A DNA stretch of 64,000 nt from Candidatus Scalindua japonica (GTDB lineage: Bacteria > Planctomycetota > Brocadiia > Brocadiales > Scalinduaceae): positions 124,001 to 188,000 of the forward strand of contig NZ_BAOS01000003.1 in the NCBI RefSeq assembly GCF_002443295.1, written 5' to 3'. The position numbers and the translations under genes were made by a program. This document shows, in pieces, positions 1-8,772 of the stretch. Under the pieces are notes generated by a model. That model did no database searches and was not told where the DNA came from. It saw only the letters and a list, made by a program, of their open reading frames with translations. How positions within the stretch are numbered: the first letter of the stretch is position 1; every line of letters starts with the position of its first letter.

Positions 1-2
1 TT

Positions 3-554
3 GAGGGGCTGGCGTGGAGCTATCGTGCTACATTTGGCGGTTCTACTGTTGCGATGGATTGCCCCCCTTATGAGATGTACTACAGCGGTTCGCAGATTTG
101 GCAACAAACTCAAGATCTTGCCGATATCTCAGGAATGTATAAGGCTTATGGGATAGAGATTGAAGAGGACACGACCACAAGTAGATGGGACCATGTAGCG
201 GTTGAATTGGAATTTCTGCATTTTTTGACTTATAAAATTGCATATGCAATAGAAAACCACAGCGAAAAGGAACAGGAGTCCTGTATTTCAGGTAAAAAGA
301 AATTTTTGTATGCCCACATCGGCAGGTGGATAAAGGCATTTTCAACGTCAGTTATTAAGAAAACACCTGAAGAGTTCTATCGCCATGCTTCGGCATTGGC
401 GAGCCTTTTTATTCATATAGAAATGCTCAAGTTGTCTGTTGACGCGGAAGAGATAGATGAATATATGGGTAACGAACCTGATTATCTTCAGAGGCTTGAA
501 GGTAAAAGCGCTATGGCTTGTGATTCATGCATGGATGAGGAAAAATATGACTGA
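3..554 (+). CDS. TorD/NarJ-family molybdoenzyme chaperone (5' end outside window)
   Basis: Cytoplasmic chaperone of the TorD/DmsD/NarJ type, which binds an apo-molybdoenzyme and its Tat signal until cofactor is inserted. The frame is open to the left edge, so the true start lies upstream; the ATG at 54 is internal, because codons 3-53 (EGLAWSYRATFGGSTVA) continue the family pattern. Visible signatures are a CPPYEMYY segment near the visible start and the helix with DHVAVELEFLHFL, matching the conserved DH-x-ALELEFM region of TorD proteins. The gene overlaps the next by 8 bp and nxrA lies about 1 kb downstream, so NxrA is the natural client. Family assignment is from motif recognition; the specific client is inferred from position. 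Confidence 0.82.
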   Translation, partial: EGLAWSYRATFGGSTVAMDCPPYEMYYSGSQIWQQTQDLADISGMYKAYGIEIEEDTTTSRWDHVAVELEFLHFLTYKIAYAIENHSEKEQESCISGKKKFLYAHIGRWIKAFSTSVIKKTPEEFYRHASALASLFIHIEMLKLSVDAEEIDEYMGNEPDYLQRLEGKSAMACDSCMDEEKYD

Positions 555-1530
555 ACTACAGGAAGAACAAGTTGAAACTCTTGAAATTGAATATGATCAT
601 CAGTTGGTTGATGATATTGTGTGTAAGGGATTGTTGCGGCAGGAAACATCTGGAGACTCCGCTTTATACAATGAGTATCATAAGAAAAGAGATGCTATTT
701 ATGAAATGGAGGAAGAGAAAAGGCCAAGGCGTTTCAGGGAACTTGATGTGGAGTTCTTTAATCGATTAGGTTATGGAGCCTTCCTGAGAGATGCATTCGA
801 TGAGTATCCTGACATAGAGGAAATGGTTAAGGAGGTTCATGTCAGGAGAGCTACGACACGGAAGAACGAGGGTTCTAATCTTGTAGATGAGGGTACTAAA
901 GTCATCATCAGGCTATATCCCGAGCTTTTTATTGAGGGTCGCGATGAAATACGTAAAGTTATCAGGCATGAACTTATGCATGTTTCTGACATGATAAATA
1001 GTGCCTTCGAATATAACGTACATGAGGAATTTGCGACCTCTCCTATGGAAGAGCGAATAATCACTGATAGATATAGGCTTTTCTGGGATATTTCTATTGA
1101 TGGCCGTTTAACTAAAAAAGGACTCGAGACTACCGCATCCAAAGAGGAGAGAAAGAAAGAATTTGATTCATTCTTTAGTAAAATCCCTGAAGAGACAAGG
1201 ACTGTAATATTTGATAGAATATGGAATGCGGATGAAACTTTTACACATAACAGAATGGTTGAATTATCTAAAGACACAAACAAAGTCCTTGCATTAGCTG
1301 CAGGGAGCCGTTCTGCTGAAGAACTGGTAGAAGAATCAAAGGCCCTTGGTCCTGTTCCTGGAACGACCTGTCCGCTTTGTGGTTTCCCTTCATTTGATTG
1401 GATAGAGGAAGTTGCCCAAGATGAGGACATTGCCAAAATAATTAATGAAGAGTTTCCGGATTGGAAGCCACAGGATGGAGTCTGCGAAAGATGTGCGGAA
1501 TATTATAAGATTAAAGCAGGTAAGTGGTAG
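547..1530 (+). CDS. Unrecognised HExxH / zinc-ribbon protein of the nxr operon
   Basis: I do not recognise this 327-residue protein. The start is the ATG at 547, which overlaps the chaperone stop by 8 bp and has GAGG about seven bases upstream; the same frame is open further upstream to an ATG at 457, but that would lie entirely inside the chaperone gene. It carries HELMHVSD (H141, E142, H145, D148), the HExxH signature of zinc metallopeptidases, and two C-terminal Cys pairs, CPLC (275-278) and CERC (313-316), which look like a zinc ribbon. It is rich in acidic and charged residues, with no signal peptide or membrane segment, so it is probably cytoplasmic. It sits between a molybdoenzyme chaperone and nxrA. 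A role in proteolytic or metal-dependent maturation of nitrite oxidoreductase is plausible inference only. Confidence 0.75.
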   Translation: MTELQEEQVETLEIEYDHQLVDDIVCKGLLRQETSGDSALYNEYHKKRDAIYEMEEEKRPRRFRELDVEFFNRLGYGAFLRDAFDEYPDIEEMVKEVHVRRATTRKNEGSNLVDEGTKVIIRLYPELFIEGRDEIRKVIRHELMHVSDMINSAFEYNVHEEFATSPMEERIITDRYRLFWDISIDGRLTKKGLETTASKEERKKEFDSFFSKIPEETRTVIFDRIWNADETFTHNRMVELSKDTNKVLALAAGSRSAEELVEESKALGPVPGTTCPLCGFPSFDWIEEVAQDEDIAKIINEEFPDWKPQDGVCERCAEYYKIKAGKW

Positions 1531-1578
1531 TTTAAAAGTGCGAATAAGTATTTTTTATATAAAAATAGGAGGATATGT

Positions 1579-4500
1579 ATGAAGCTAACGCGAAGGACGT
1601 TTATGAAGGTTGCGGGAGGTGTTACTGCGGCTGTCTCAATACCTATGAGAAATGCTCTGGCTTTTAATTCTTTAAAGCCGGCAGTAGAGGTAGATAATCC
1701 TCTCGATTCTTATCCCGACAGAAACTGGGAAGACGTGTACAGAAATCAGTACAAATATGACCGTTCATTTCCATTTGTTTGCTCACCAAATGATACTCAT
1801 CAATGTCGTGTAAGAGCATTTGTGAGAAACAGCGTCGTAATAAGGGTGGAGCAGGATTATGAGCATCAGGATTACGGTGATATTGAAGGAAGAAGACCAC
1901 AGAGGTCTTGGAACCCGAGGATGTGTCTGAAGGGTTTTACTTTTTTCAGAAGAGTATATGGACCACATAGGTTAAGGTTCCCACTTCTTAGAAAAGGCTG
2001 GAAACAGTGGGCGGATGACGGTTTTCCTGAGTTGGACTGGGATGCCAGAGAGAAATATAAATTTACATCCAGAGGTACTGATGAGCAGTTAAAGATGTCT
2101 TGGGATGACATAATTGATTATGTGGCCAGAGGTATGATCCATATTGCAAGAGAGTACAGTGGAGAAGAAGGGAAAAAGAAGCTGCTGGAAAGAGATAAGT
2201 ATGCTCCGGAGACCCTAACACATTGGAATGGTGCTGGTACGAGATGTTTCAAAAATCGTGGGGGTATGGGTCTTCTTGGTGTTATTGGAAAATACATGGG
2301 GATGTACCGATTCTCTAACACGCTTGCACTTCTTGATGCTAATATAAGAGGTGTCGGACCTGATAAAGCAATGGGCGGCAGAAGATTTTCAAATTACACA
2401 TGGCATGGTGATCAGGCTCCAGGACATCCATATGTTCATGGATTGCAGGCATCTGACGTTGATTTTGCAGATCTCAGATATTCAAAATTGATTATACAGG
2501 TTGGAAAAAACCTTATAGAGAACAAGATGCCTGAGGCACACTGGCTGACTGAGATCATTGAGAGGGGTGGTAAAATGGTCGTAATTACGCCCGAGTACAG
2601 CCCTTCAGCGACAAAGGCCGATTACTGGATCCCTTGTCGAACCGGTATATCTGATACAACAATTTTCCTTACTATGACAAAGATCATAATGGATAACAAA
2701 TGGTATGACGCGGATTTTGTCAAGAAATTTACGGATTTCCCACTCTTGGTGAGGACAGATACGCTTAAGAGATTGAAAGCAGAGGAAATTTTTGCAGACT
2801 ACCATCCACCTGATCTTGACTATAGTATGAATGTGCAGGGCCTGAAGAAGAAACAACGGAAACAGCTGGGCGATTTTGTTGTGTTTGACGAGAAAACCAA
2901 AGAATTTAAGGCTATCACCAGGGAAGATGTTGGTAAGAAAATGGTAGCTAAAGGTATAGATCCAGCTCTTGAAGGAACTTTCAAGGTTAAGGTTATAGAT
3001 GAAGATAATGAGTTTAAGGGAGGCTATGACTCTCATGAGCCAAGATGGAAGGAAGTCGAAGTGATGACTCTTTTTGATCTTTACAAGATTCATCTCAGGG
3101 ATTTCGATGTAAAGACTACTGCCGATATAACAGGCTCTCCTGCTCATCTTATTGAAAGGCTTGCAAAGGATTGTGCAACAATTAAACCTGCGGCAATTCA
3201 TTATGGTGAAGGAATTAACCATTATTTCCATGCAACACTCCATAACAGAGCAACATACCTGCCTTTAATGCTGACAGGTAACATTGGTTATCATGGTTCA
3301 GGTTCTCACACCTGGGCAGGTAATTATAAAGCCGGTAACTTCCAGGGATCAAAGTGGTCAGGTCCTGGATTCAAGGGTATCATTGCAGAGGATCCATTCA
3401 GGATGAATCTGGATCCGCATGCGGATGGTAAGGATATTCACGCTCATAGTTATGCAATGGATGAAGAGGTTGCATACTGGAACCATGGAGATACTCCTCT
3501 TATTATCAATACTCCAAAGTTTGGTAGAAAGAGTTTTACCGGAGAGACTCACTATAATACACCGACTAAGGTTCTATGGTTTAATAATGTTAACTTGCTT
3601 AATAATGCAAAATGGGTCTATGAGATGTTTAAAAATGTTAATCCCAGGATTGATCTTATCATCTCAAGTGACATAATGATGACATCATCCATACAATATG
3701 CCGATGTTGGGTTTCCGGTAAATTCATGGATGGAATTTGAACATTATGAGGTTACATGTTCCTGTTCTAATCCATTTCTTCAGGTATGGAAAGGTGGGAT
3801 TAGACCATTGCATGATTCTAAGGATGACGTTATGGTCCCTGCACTTGTTGCCAAGAGAATGGGTGAAATACTTGGCGACGGAAGATTTGCTGACTACTGG
3901 AAATTTGCACTTGAAGAGAGACCAGAGGTTTACATGCAGAGACTCTTTGACGGTAGTGTTCCTACAAGAGGGTATAACGTAAACGATATGATCGCCGGTA
4001 AGTATGGTGTACCGGGTGGTGCAATGCTGAACTTTGGTACCTATCCAAGGACGCCAATGTATGAACAGGTCGTTTATGACCGTCCGTTCCATACAGATGA
4101 TGGAAGGCTTCATTCATATTGTGATATTCCCGAAGCGATTGAATACGGTGAAAACTTTGTATGTCACAGGGAAGCGGTAGAGGCAACACCTTATATGCCA
4201 AATGTAATAGTCAGTACAAATCCGTATATTCGACCTGAAGATTATGGTATTCCAAAAAACCATATGGGTGCTGACGAACGACATGTAAGAAACATCAAAA
4301 TGCCATGGAGTGAAGTTAAGAAAACGAAGAACCCATTGTGGGAAAAAGGGTACAGGTTCTATTGTGTAACTCCGAAAACCAGACACAGGGTCCATTCACA
4401 ATGGAGTACAGTGGACTGGAACCTTATCTGGAATAATAACTTCGGTGATCCATATAGAATGGACAAACGAAGCCCAGGCGCTGGAGAACATCAGTTGCAC

Positions 4501-5070
4501 ATAAATCCAGCCGCTGCAAAAGATCTGGCTATCAATGATGGTGACTATATTTACGTTGATGCAAATCCTGTTGATAGACCATACAGGGGTTGGAAACCGA
4601 ATGATCCATTCTATAAAGTAGCAAGGCTTATGGTGAGAGCAAAGTATAATCCGGCGTATCCATATCATACTACGATGATGAAACATTCAACTAATGTCGC
4701 CACAGAGAAGAGTGTTAAAGCGCATGAAACGAGGAAAGATGGCATGGCAATGTCTAAAGATGGATATCTTTCAAATTTCAGATATGGTTCTCAGCAGTCA
4801 ATAACCAGATCGTGGTTAATGCCGATGCATCAGACAGATACTCTCTTCCACAAGAAGAAAGTTTTCATGGGATTCATGCATGGTGGTGAAGCTGATAATC
4901 ATGTTATTAATACGACTCCTAAAGAAACGCTTGTCAGGATTACAAAGGCTGAGGATGGAGGATTAAATGCGAAAGGAGTTTGGGAACCGGCAAGAACAGG
5001 TTTTACTCCTGCAAATGAAAGTAAATTCATGAAACTGTATCTTAAAGGTGGAACCACAACGATCGAATAA
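1579..5070 (+). CDS. nxrA: Nitrite oxidoreductase catalytic subunit NxrA (molybdopterin, Tat-exported)
   Basis: Large catalytic subunit (1163 aa) of the DMSO-reductase family, type II (NarG/NxrA). In anammox bacteria it oxidises nitrite to nitrate in the anammoxosome. The N-terminus has a twin-arginine signal (KLTRRTFMKVAGG, then an Ala-rich stretch ending near residue 29). Likely ligands of the proximal [4Fe-4S] cluster are C68, D72, C76 and C116, an Asp-containing set unlike the His-Cys3 of NarG. WHGD at 275-278 lies where the Mo-coordinating Asp (D278) is expected. The start has GGAGGA eight bases upstream. It follows the TorD-like and HExxH genes and ends at a strong terminator, so no NxrB or NxrC follows here; they may lie left of the window. 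Nitrate reductase NarG is the alternative, but length, Tat signal and the C-x3-D pattern favour NxrA. Confidence 0.9.
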   Translation: MKLTRRTFMKVAGGVTAAVSIPMRNALAFNSLKPAVEVDNPLDSYPDRNWEDVYRNQYKYDRSFPFVCSPNDTHQCRVRAFVRNSVVIRVEQDYEHQDYGDIEGRRPQRSWNPRMCLKGFTFFRRVYGPHRLRFPLLRKGWKQWADDGFPELDWDAREKYKFTSRGTDEQLKMSWDDIIDYVARGMIHIAREYSGEEGKKKLLERDKYAPETLTHWNGAGTRCFKNRGGMGLLGVIGKYMGMYRFSNTLALLDANIRGVGPDKAMGGRRFSNYTWHGDQAPGHPYVHGLQASDVDFADLRYSKLIIQVGKNLIENKMPEAHWLTEIIERGGKMVVITPEYSPSATKADYWIPCRTGISDTTIFLTMTKIIMDNKWYDADFVKKFTDFPLLVRTDTLKRLKAEEIFADYHPPDLDYSMNVQGLKKKQRKQLGDFVVFDEKTKEFKAITREDVGKKMVAKGIDPALEGTFKVKVIDEDNEFKGGYDSHEPRWKEVEVMTLFDLYKIHLRDFDVKTTADITGSPAHLIERLAKDCATIKPAAIHYGEGINHYFHATLHNRATYLPLMLTGNIGYHGSGSHTWAGNYKAGNFQGSKWSGPGFKGIIAEDPFRMNLDPHADGKDIHAHSYAMDEEVAYWNHGDTPLIINTPKFGRKSFTGETHYNTPTKVLWFNNVNLLNNAKWVYEMFKNVNPRIDLIISSDIMMTSSIQYADVGFPVNSWMEFEHYEVTCSCSNPFLQVWKGGIRPLHDSKDDVMVPALVAKRMGEILGDGRFADYWKFALEERPEVYMQRLFDGSVPTRGYNVNDMIAGKYGVPGGAMLNFGTYPRTPMYEQVVYDRPFHTDDGRLHSYCDIPEAIEYGENFVCHREAVEATPYMPNVIVSTNPYIRPEDYGIPKNHMGADERHVRNIKMPWSEVKKTKNPLWEKGYRFYCVTPKTRHRVHSQWSTVDWNLIWNNNFGDPYRMDKRSPGAGEHQLHINPAAAKDLAINDGDYIYVDANPVDRPYRGWKPNDPFYKVARLMVRAKYNPAYPYHTTMMKHSTNVATEKSVKAHETRKDGMAMSKDGYLSNFRYGSQQSITRSWLMPMHQTDTLFHKKKVFMGFMHGGEADNHVINTTPKETLVRITKAEDGGLNAKGVWEPARTGFTPANESKFMKLYLKGGTTTIE

Positions 5071-5133
5071 TTTTGATGATGTAGTTTTGTATTTGAGTGC
5101 AGTATGTTTCGTATAAGATTTTAATGTGATTTT

Positions 5134-5168
5134 AAAAGCCCCTGACTTTATTGTCAGGGGCTTTTTTA
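5134..5168 (+). terminator. Rho-independent terminator after nxrA
   Basis: Perfect 9-bp stem GCCCCTGAC (5138-5146) / GTCAGGGGC (5153-5161) with a 6-base loop, preceded by four A and followed by six T. It lies 67 bases after the nxrA stop and closes the operon. Confidence 0.93.
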
Positions 5169-5352
5169 ATTTGAAGTACAGAAAATAGCATTTATAATAG
5201 ATTAATAATGTTAATTCGCTATTTCTGTAAAAGTTTACACTTCGACTCTGTTCGGGATTATTTAAAGTTTAGCAAAGTCAAAATTTATTAGGCAGCTATA
5301 GCTTACTATTTTCAAATATTTGATTATGCAGTTTAATTTTTGAGGAGTATAT

Positions 5353-7098
5353 TTGCAGGTTTCCCTAGTCTTTCCACCTTCCTGGATACCATCTCAGCCA
5401 TTCCTGAGTCTTCCGTCATTACAGGGTTTTTTAAAGAAGAGGGGAGTAGAGAATGTCGCTATACGTGATTTAAATATAGAGATAATGGATGTATTGCTTT
5501 CTTCTGATAAAATCAGAAATACATGCGCTGAAATAGAAAATAGATTGAGTACAGGAAAAAACACAATTGGTTCTGGAGAAAACCATGAAGAAGTATATTC
5601 CAGGTTAAACTGGGCCAGAGAAGTGATAGAAAGAGAGAATATGGTTCAGAATGTAGAATGGGCAAAGTCAACATTGAAATCTAAGGGTTTTTATGAAATT
5701 GATGATTATGTAGAGTGTTGGAAGATAATTGATAGATGGCTGCAGGCGTTTGGAATGCTTTATTACCCATCTGAAATATCAATTGCAGACAATTCCATGA
5801 GATACAGTGTATATTCCTCTGAAGACGTAATAAAAGCTGTTAATGATAAACATGAAAATCCGTATCATAGCCTGTTTGATGAACACATCATGGATTCTTT
5901 GACAAATGATGGACTTGATTTACTGGGAATATCTGTTACTGCGACATCTCAGGTAATGCCCGCTTTTACCTTGGCAAGTCTGGTAAAGGAAAAGAACAGA
6001 GATATTCATATTACGATGGGGGGTAGTGTATTTACAAAGTTGATTGATAATCTTCAGCAAAATCATCTGCTTTTTGATCTTGTTGATAGTTTTATTGTGT
6101 TTGAGGGTGAACATGCACTTCTAGGTCTTATAGAGCAGCTTAACGGAAAGAAGGATTTCAGTAAGGTGCCTAACCTTGTTTATAAAGAAGGTAAAAGAAT
6201 CCGTGTCAACCAACCTTTTCATATTGAAGACATCAATGAACTTCCAACACCGGATTATGATGGTTTTCCACTGGATCGATATTTATCTCCAAGGAGAGTT
6301 TTACCTTTACAGGGATCGCGGGGTTGCTATTGGAGAAAGTGTACGTTCTGTAATCTACATGTAGATAATTTAAAATTCAGATTAAGGAATCTGGATTTGG
6401 TGCTTGAAGATATCGATCGGCTTAAAGAGAAGTACAGTATGGAATACATGTTTTTCAGTGATGAGTGTATGCCGGTTAAACAGTTGGATAGCGTGAGTTC
6501 GAGATTAATAGCAAAGAAAAATAATATTAAATGGATGGCAGGTGTAAGATTTGATAAAGGGCTCACAAAGGACATATTGAGTAAAGCGCGTGAAGCTGGC
6601 TGTCTTAAGATGGTTTTTGGACTTGAGTCTTCCAATAAAAGAATATTGTCGTTAATGGATAAAGGAATAGAGACTGAAATCACGAAGAACATTATTGATA
6701 ATTGTGATAAAACAGGTATAGCTATTCATATGTACGTTATTGTTGGCTTTCCATCAGAAACAAGAGAGGAAGCTTTGGAAACTCTTGATTTTGTGATATC
6801 TAATGACAAATTTCTGAATTCAAAAGGTTCCTCTTGTCTTGCATGCCTTTTTGAGTTGGAAAAACACGCACCGATTTTACGTGATCCTGGGAAATATGGA
6901 TTGACTAAAATAGGACATCCTAAACATGATGATTTAAGTCTTGGTTATTTCTACGAGACAGACGGCGGCATGACACCTGAAGAGTCAGGTGAAGTTTACG
7001 AATATGTAAGATCAGAAATAGATAAAAGATTACCAATATTTCCGTACAATTTTTCTATGTCAGATGGATTGTTATACTTAGACCAACAACCCCCTTAG
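5353..7098 (+). CDS. B12-binding-type radical SAM protein
   Basis: Radical S-adenosylmethionine enzyme (581 aa) of the B12-binding/radical SAM class. TTG start at 5353 with GAGGAG a few bases upstream; no ATG gives a better start, because the first residues (QVSLVFPPSWIPSQPFLSLP) already match the conserved N-terminus of this class. Residues about 180-310 form a Rossmann-like B12-binding region (LLGISVTATSQ, MGGSVFT, VFEGEHALL). The cluster motif is GCYWRKCTFCN, with C325, C330 and C333, so the spacing is Cx4Cx2C instead of the usual Cx3Cx2C. Substrate is unknown; relatives methylate or rearrange carbon skeletons, or modify peptides. It stands alone between the nxrA terminator and a palindromic repeat that overlaps its stop codon. 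Confidence 0.8.
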   Translation: MQVSLVFPPSWIPSQPFLSLPSLQGFLKKRGVENVAIRDLNIEIMDVLLSSDKIRNTCAEIENRLSTGKNTIGSGENHEEVYSRLNWAREVIERENMVQNVEWAKSTLKSKGFYEIDDYVECWKIIDRWLQAFGMLYYPSEISIADNSMRYSVYSSEDVIKAVNDKHENPYHSLFDEHIMDSLTNDGLDLLGISVTATSQVMPAFTLASLVKEKNRDIHITMGGSVFTKLIDNLQQNHLLFDLVDSFIVFEGEHALLGLIEQLNGKKDFSKVPNLVYKEGKRIRVNQPFHIEDINELPTPDYDGFPLDRYLSPRRVLPLQGSRGCYWRKCTFCNLHVDNLKFRLRNLDLVLEDIDRLKEKYSMEYMFFSDECMPVKQLDSVSSRLIAKKNNIKWMAGVRFDKGLTKDILSKAREAGCLKMVFGLESSNKRILSLMDKGIETEITKNIIDNCDKTGIAIHMYVIVGFPSETREEALETLDFVISNDKFLNSKGSSCLACLFELEKHAPILRDPGKYGLTKIGHPKHDDLSLGYFYETDGGMTPEESGEVYEYVRSEIDKRLPIFPYNFSMSDGLLYLDQQPP

Positions 7099-7136
7099 TT
7101 TCCCCCTTAAAAAAGGGGGGACTAAGGGGGGTTGTT
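7085..7136. repeat. Long G/C-tract imperfect palindrome
   Basis: Inverted repeat of about 22 bases per arm: AACAACCCCCTTAGTTTCCC on the left, and a right arm of G tracts ending in CTAAGGGGGGTTGTT, with an AT-rich centre (TTAAAAAA). The left arm encodes the last residues (QQPP) and stop of the radical SAM gene. It looks like a dispersed palindromic repeat that has landed at the 3' end of that gene and could also end transcription in both directions. Copy number cannot be judged within one window. Confidence 0.75.
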
Positions 7137-7201
7137 TTACCTCTGCCAAAAAATTCAGCAAATATGTTGTGAATTATAACGTATTAAAGAGATAAAAGAA
7201 A

Positions 7202-7810
7202 ATGAGTGACGAGATTATAGACCAGGGAAGAAGGACTTTCTTCAAAGAGACATTTTCCTATTTTGGGAATGCTGTCAGTGAGATAGTAAAAAACAAGGTG
7301 GAGGCTGTTACCAAAAACAGTTCTGGACTTAGTTTGCATGCTAAAAAAAGGCGATACATCAGGCCACCGGGTGCGGTGCGCGAAGAGGAATTTATTGCTT
7401 TGTGTACCAAGTGTGATGAGTGTATAAAAGTTTGCCCACATGAGAGTATCAGAAAACTGAATAAAGATTTTGATATTGCAGACGGCACACCAATAATAGT
7501 ACCAGAAGAAACACCTTGTTATCTGTGTGAAGATTATCACTGTATAAAGGCATGTAATGATGGTGCGCTGGTTGCGGTGAATAAGGTTGAAGAAATAACG
7601 ATGGGACATGCATCTATAAATGAAGATAATTGCATGGCATATGGTGCTCAATTTTGTGAACAATGTGTGAGGAATTGTCCTGTCCCGGATGCAATTTATC
7701 TGGAAGATAATAAACCTGTAGTGAGAAGAGAAAAGTGTGTTGGTTGTGGTATTTGTGAAAATGTATGTAACACGGTAAACCAGCCAATTGCCATCAAGGT
7801 TGTTCCTTAA
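7202..7810 (+). CDS. NapG/MauM-like polyferredoxin with four [4Fe-4S] clusters
   Basis: A 202-residue electron-transfer protein related to NapF/NapG/MauM ferredoxins. Four cysteine groups are visible: C68-71-74-78 (CTKCDECIKVCP), C106-109-114-118, C144-152-155-159 and C179-182-185-189 (CVGCGICENVC), enough for four [4Fe-4S] clusters. The N-terminus has RRTFFKETF at 10-18, resembling a twin-arginine motif, but no clear hydrophobic h-region follows, so export is uncertain. It is upstream of mrp and moaA with the same orientation and short gaps, implying a link to redox metabolism or molybdoenzyme assembly. A role as electron carrier for a periplasmic or anammoxosomal oxidoreductase is inference. 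Confidence 0.82.
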   Translation: MSDEIIDQGRRTFFKETFSYFGNAVSEIVKNKVEAVTKNSSGLSLHAKKRRYIRPPGAVREEEFIALCTKCDECIKVCPHESIRKLNKDFDIADGTPIIVPEETPCYLCEDYHCIKACNDGALVAVNKVEEITMGHASINEDNCMAYGAQFCEQCVRNCPVPDAIYLEDNKPVVRREKCVGCGICENVCNTVNQPIAIKVVP

Positions 7811-7864
7811 CATTAAAAGAATTTAAATACTATTAAAACATACAAATAAAAAGGTTAACTACTT

Positions 7865-8740
7865 ATGGAAGAAAAGTGTGAAAGGCCATTTACCTGTGAT
7901 TTTTGCCCCGATTTTGAGACCTGTAAAAGACCAGAAAAAGGACAGAATCACAATGATTGGGCATTAAGTAACAGGATGTCTAAGATAAAGAAAAAGATTA
8001 TTATCATGTCTAATAAGGGAGGTGTTGGTAAGAGTACGGTAACTGCTAATCTTGGAGTGGCTTTAGCAGAGATGGGCTATAAAGTAGGAATTGCTGATGT
8101 GGATATACACGGCCCAAATATTCCTAAGATGCTTGGTGTGGAAGGAGGCAGGATGAAGGAAACTGAGAATGGTATTGAGCCACTGTCCATTAATGACAAT
8201 CTCAAAGTAGTCTCAATTGCCTTTATGCTTCCAAATCCAGAAGAGCCTATCGCGTGGAGAGATGCAGCAAAGCAACCTTTTCTTTGTGACCTTGTTCGTA
8301 TTTTTAACTGGGGAGAGCTTGATTTTCTTCTGTCCGATTTACCTCCAGGAACAGGTAACGAGCAGATTACGATGATTGAGGAAATTGGAAAGGCGGGAAA
8401 GGTGGATGGTGCCATTATCGTTACAACTCCTCAGGATGTTGCTCTCCTGGACGCGCAGAAGGCTATCTTGTTCGCGCAGGACTATGATGTACACGTTATT
8501 GGAATTGTTGAAAATATGAGTGTACTGACGTGTCCTCATTGCAGTGGAGAGATTGATGTATTTAAATCAGGAGGAGGCGAAAAAATTGCGAAGAAAATGA
8601 ATGTTCCGTTTCTTGGTAAGATTCCTCTTGATCCGGAAATTGCTTCGAAATGTGATGAAGGCAAGGCTTTTGTATCAACCAACAATAATTCAAAGAATTC
8701 TTCAGCACTTATGGAAATAGCAAAGAAAATTATTGCATAG
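7865..8740 (+). CDS. mrp: Mrp/NBP35-type Fe-S cluster carrier ATPase
   Basis: P-loop ATPase of the Mrp/ApbC/NBP35 family (291 aa), which holds and delivers [4Fe-4S] clusters to apoproteins. The deviant Walker A is SNKGGVGKST (K51-T58), followed by the family motif DVDIHGPNIPKMLGV, DLPPGTGNE and the C-terminal bridging-cluster pair CPHC (C223, C226). Unlike short bacterial Mrp proteins it also has an N-terminal Cys cluster (C5, C11, C14, C20), as in eukaryotic and archaeal NBP35. It lies between a polyferredoxin and moaA, consistent with Fe-S loading of MoaA or the nitrite oxidoreductase subunits. Confidence 0.9.
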   Translation: MEEKCERPFTCDFCPDFETCKRPEKGQNHNDWALSNRMSKIKKKIIIMSNKGGVGKSTVTANLGVALAEMGYKVGIADVDIHGPNIPKMLGVEGGRMKETENGIEPLSINDNLKVVSIAFMLPNPEEPIAWRDAAKQPFLCDLVRIFNWGELDFLLSDLPPGTGNEQITMIEEIGKAGKVDGAIIVTTPQDVALLDAQKAILFAQDYDVHVIGIVENMSVLTCPHCSGEIDVFKSGGGEKIAKKMNVPFLGKIPLDPEIASKCDEGKAFVSTNNNSKNSSALMEIAKKIIA

Positions 8741-8772
8741 TCATCTAAATTGACAAATTAAGTGAGAAATAA

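Noticed and set aside
1579-5070. Membrane-bound nitrate reductase NarG
   Set aside because: A Tat signal, the C-x3-D-x3-C cluster motif and an nxr-like neighbourhood fit exported NxrA better; NarG of the cytoplasmic type has no such signal and uses His-Cys3.
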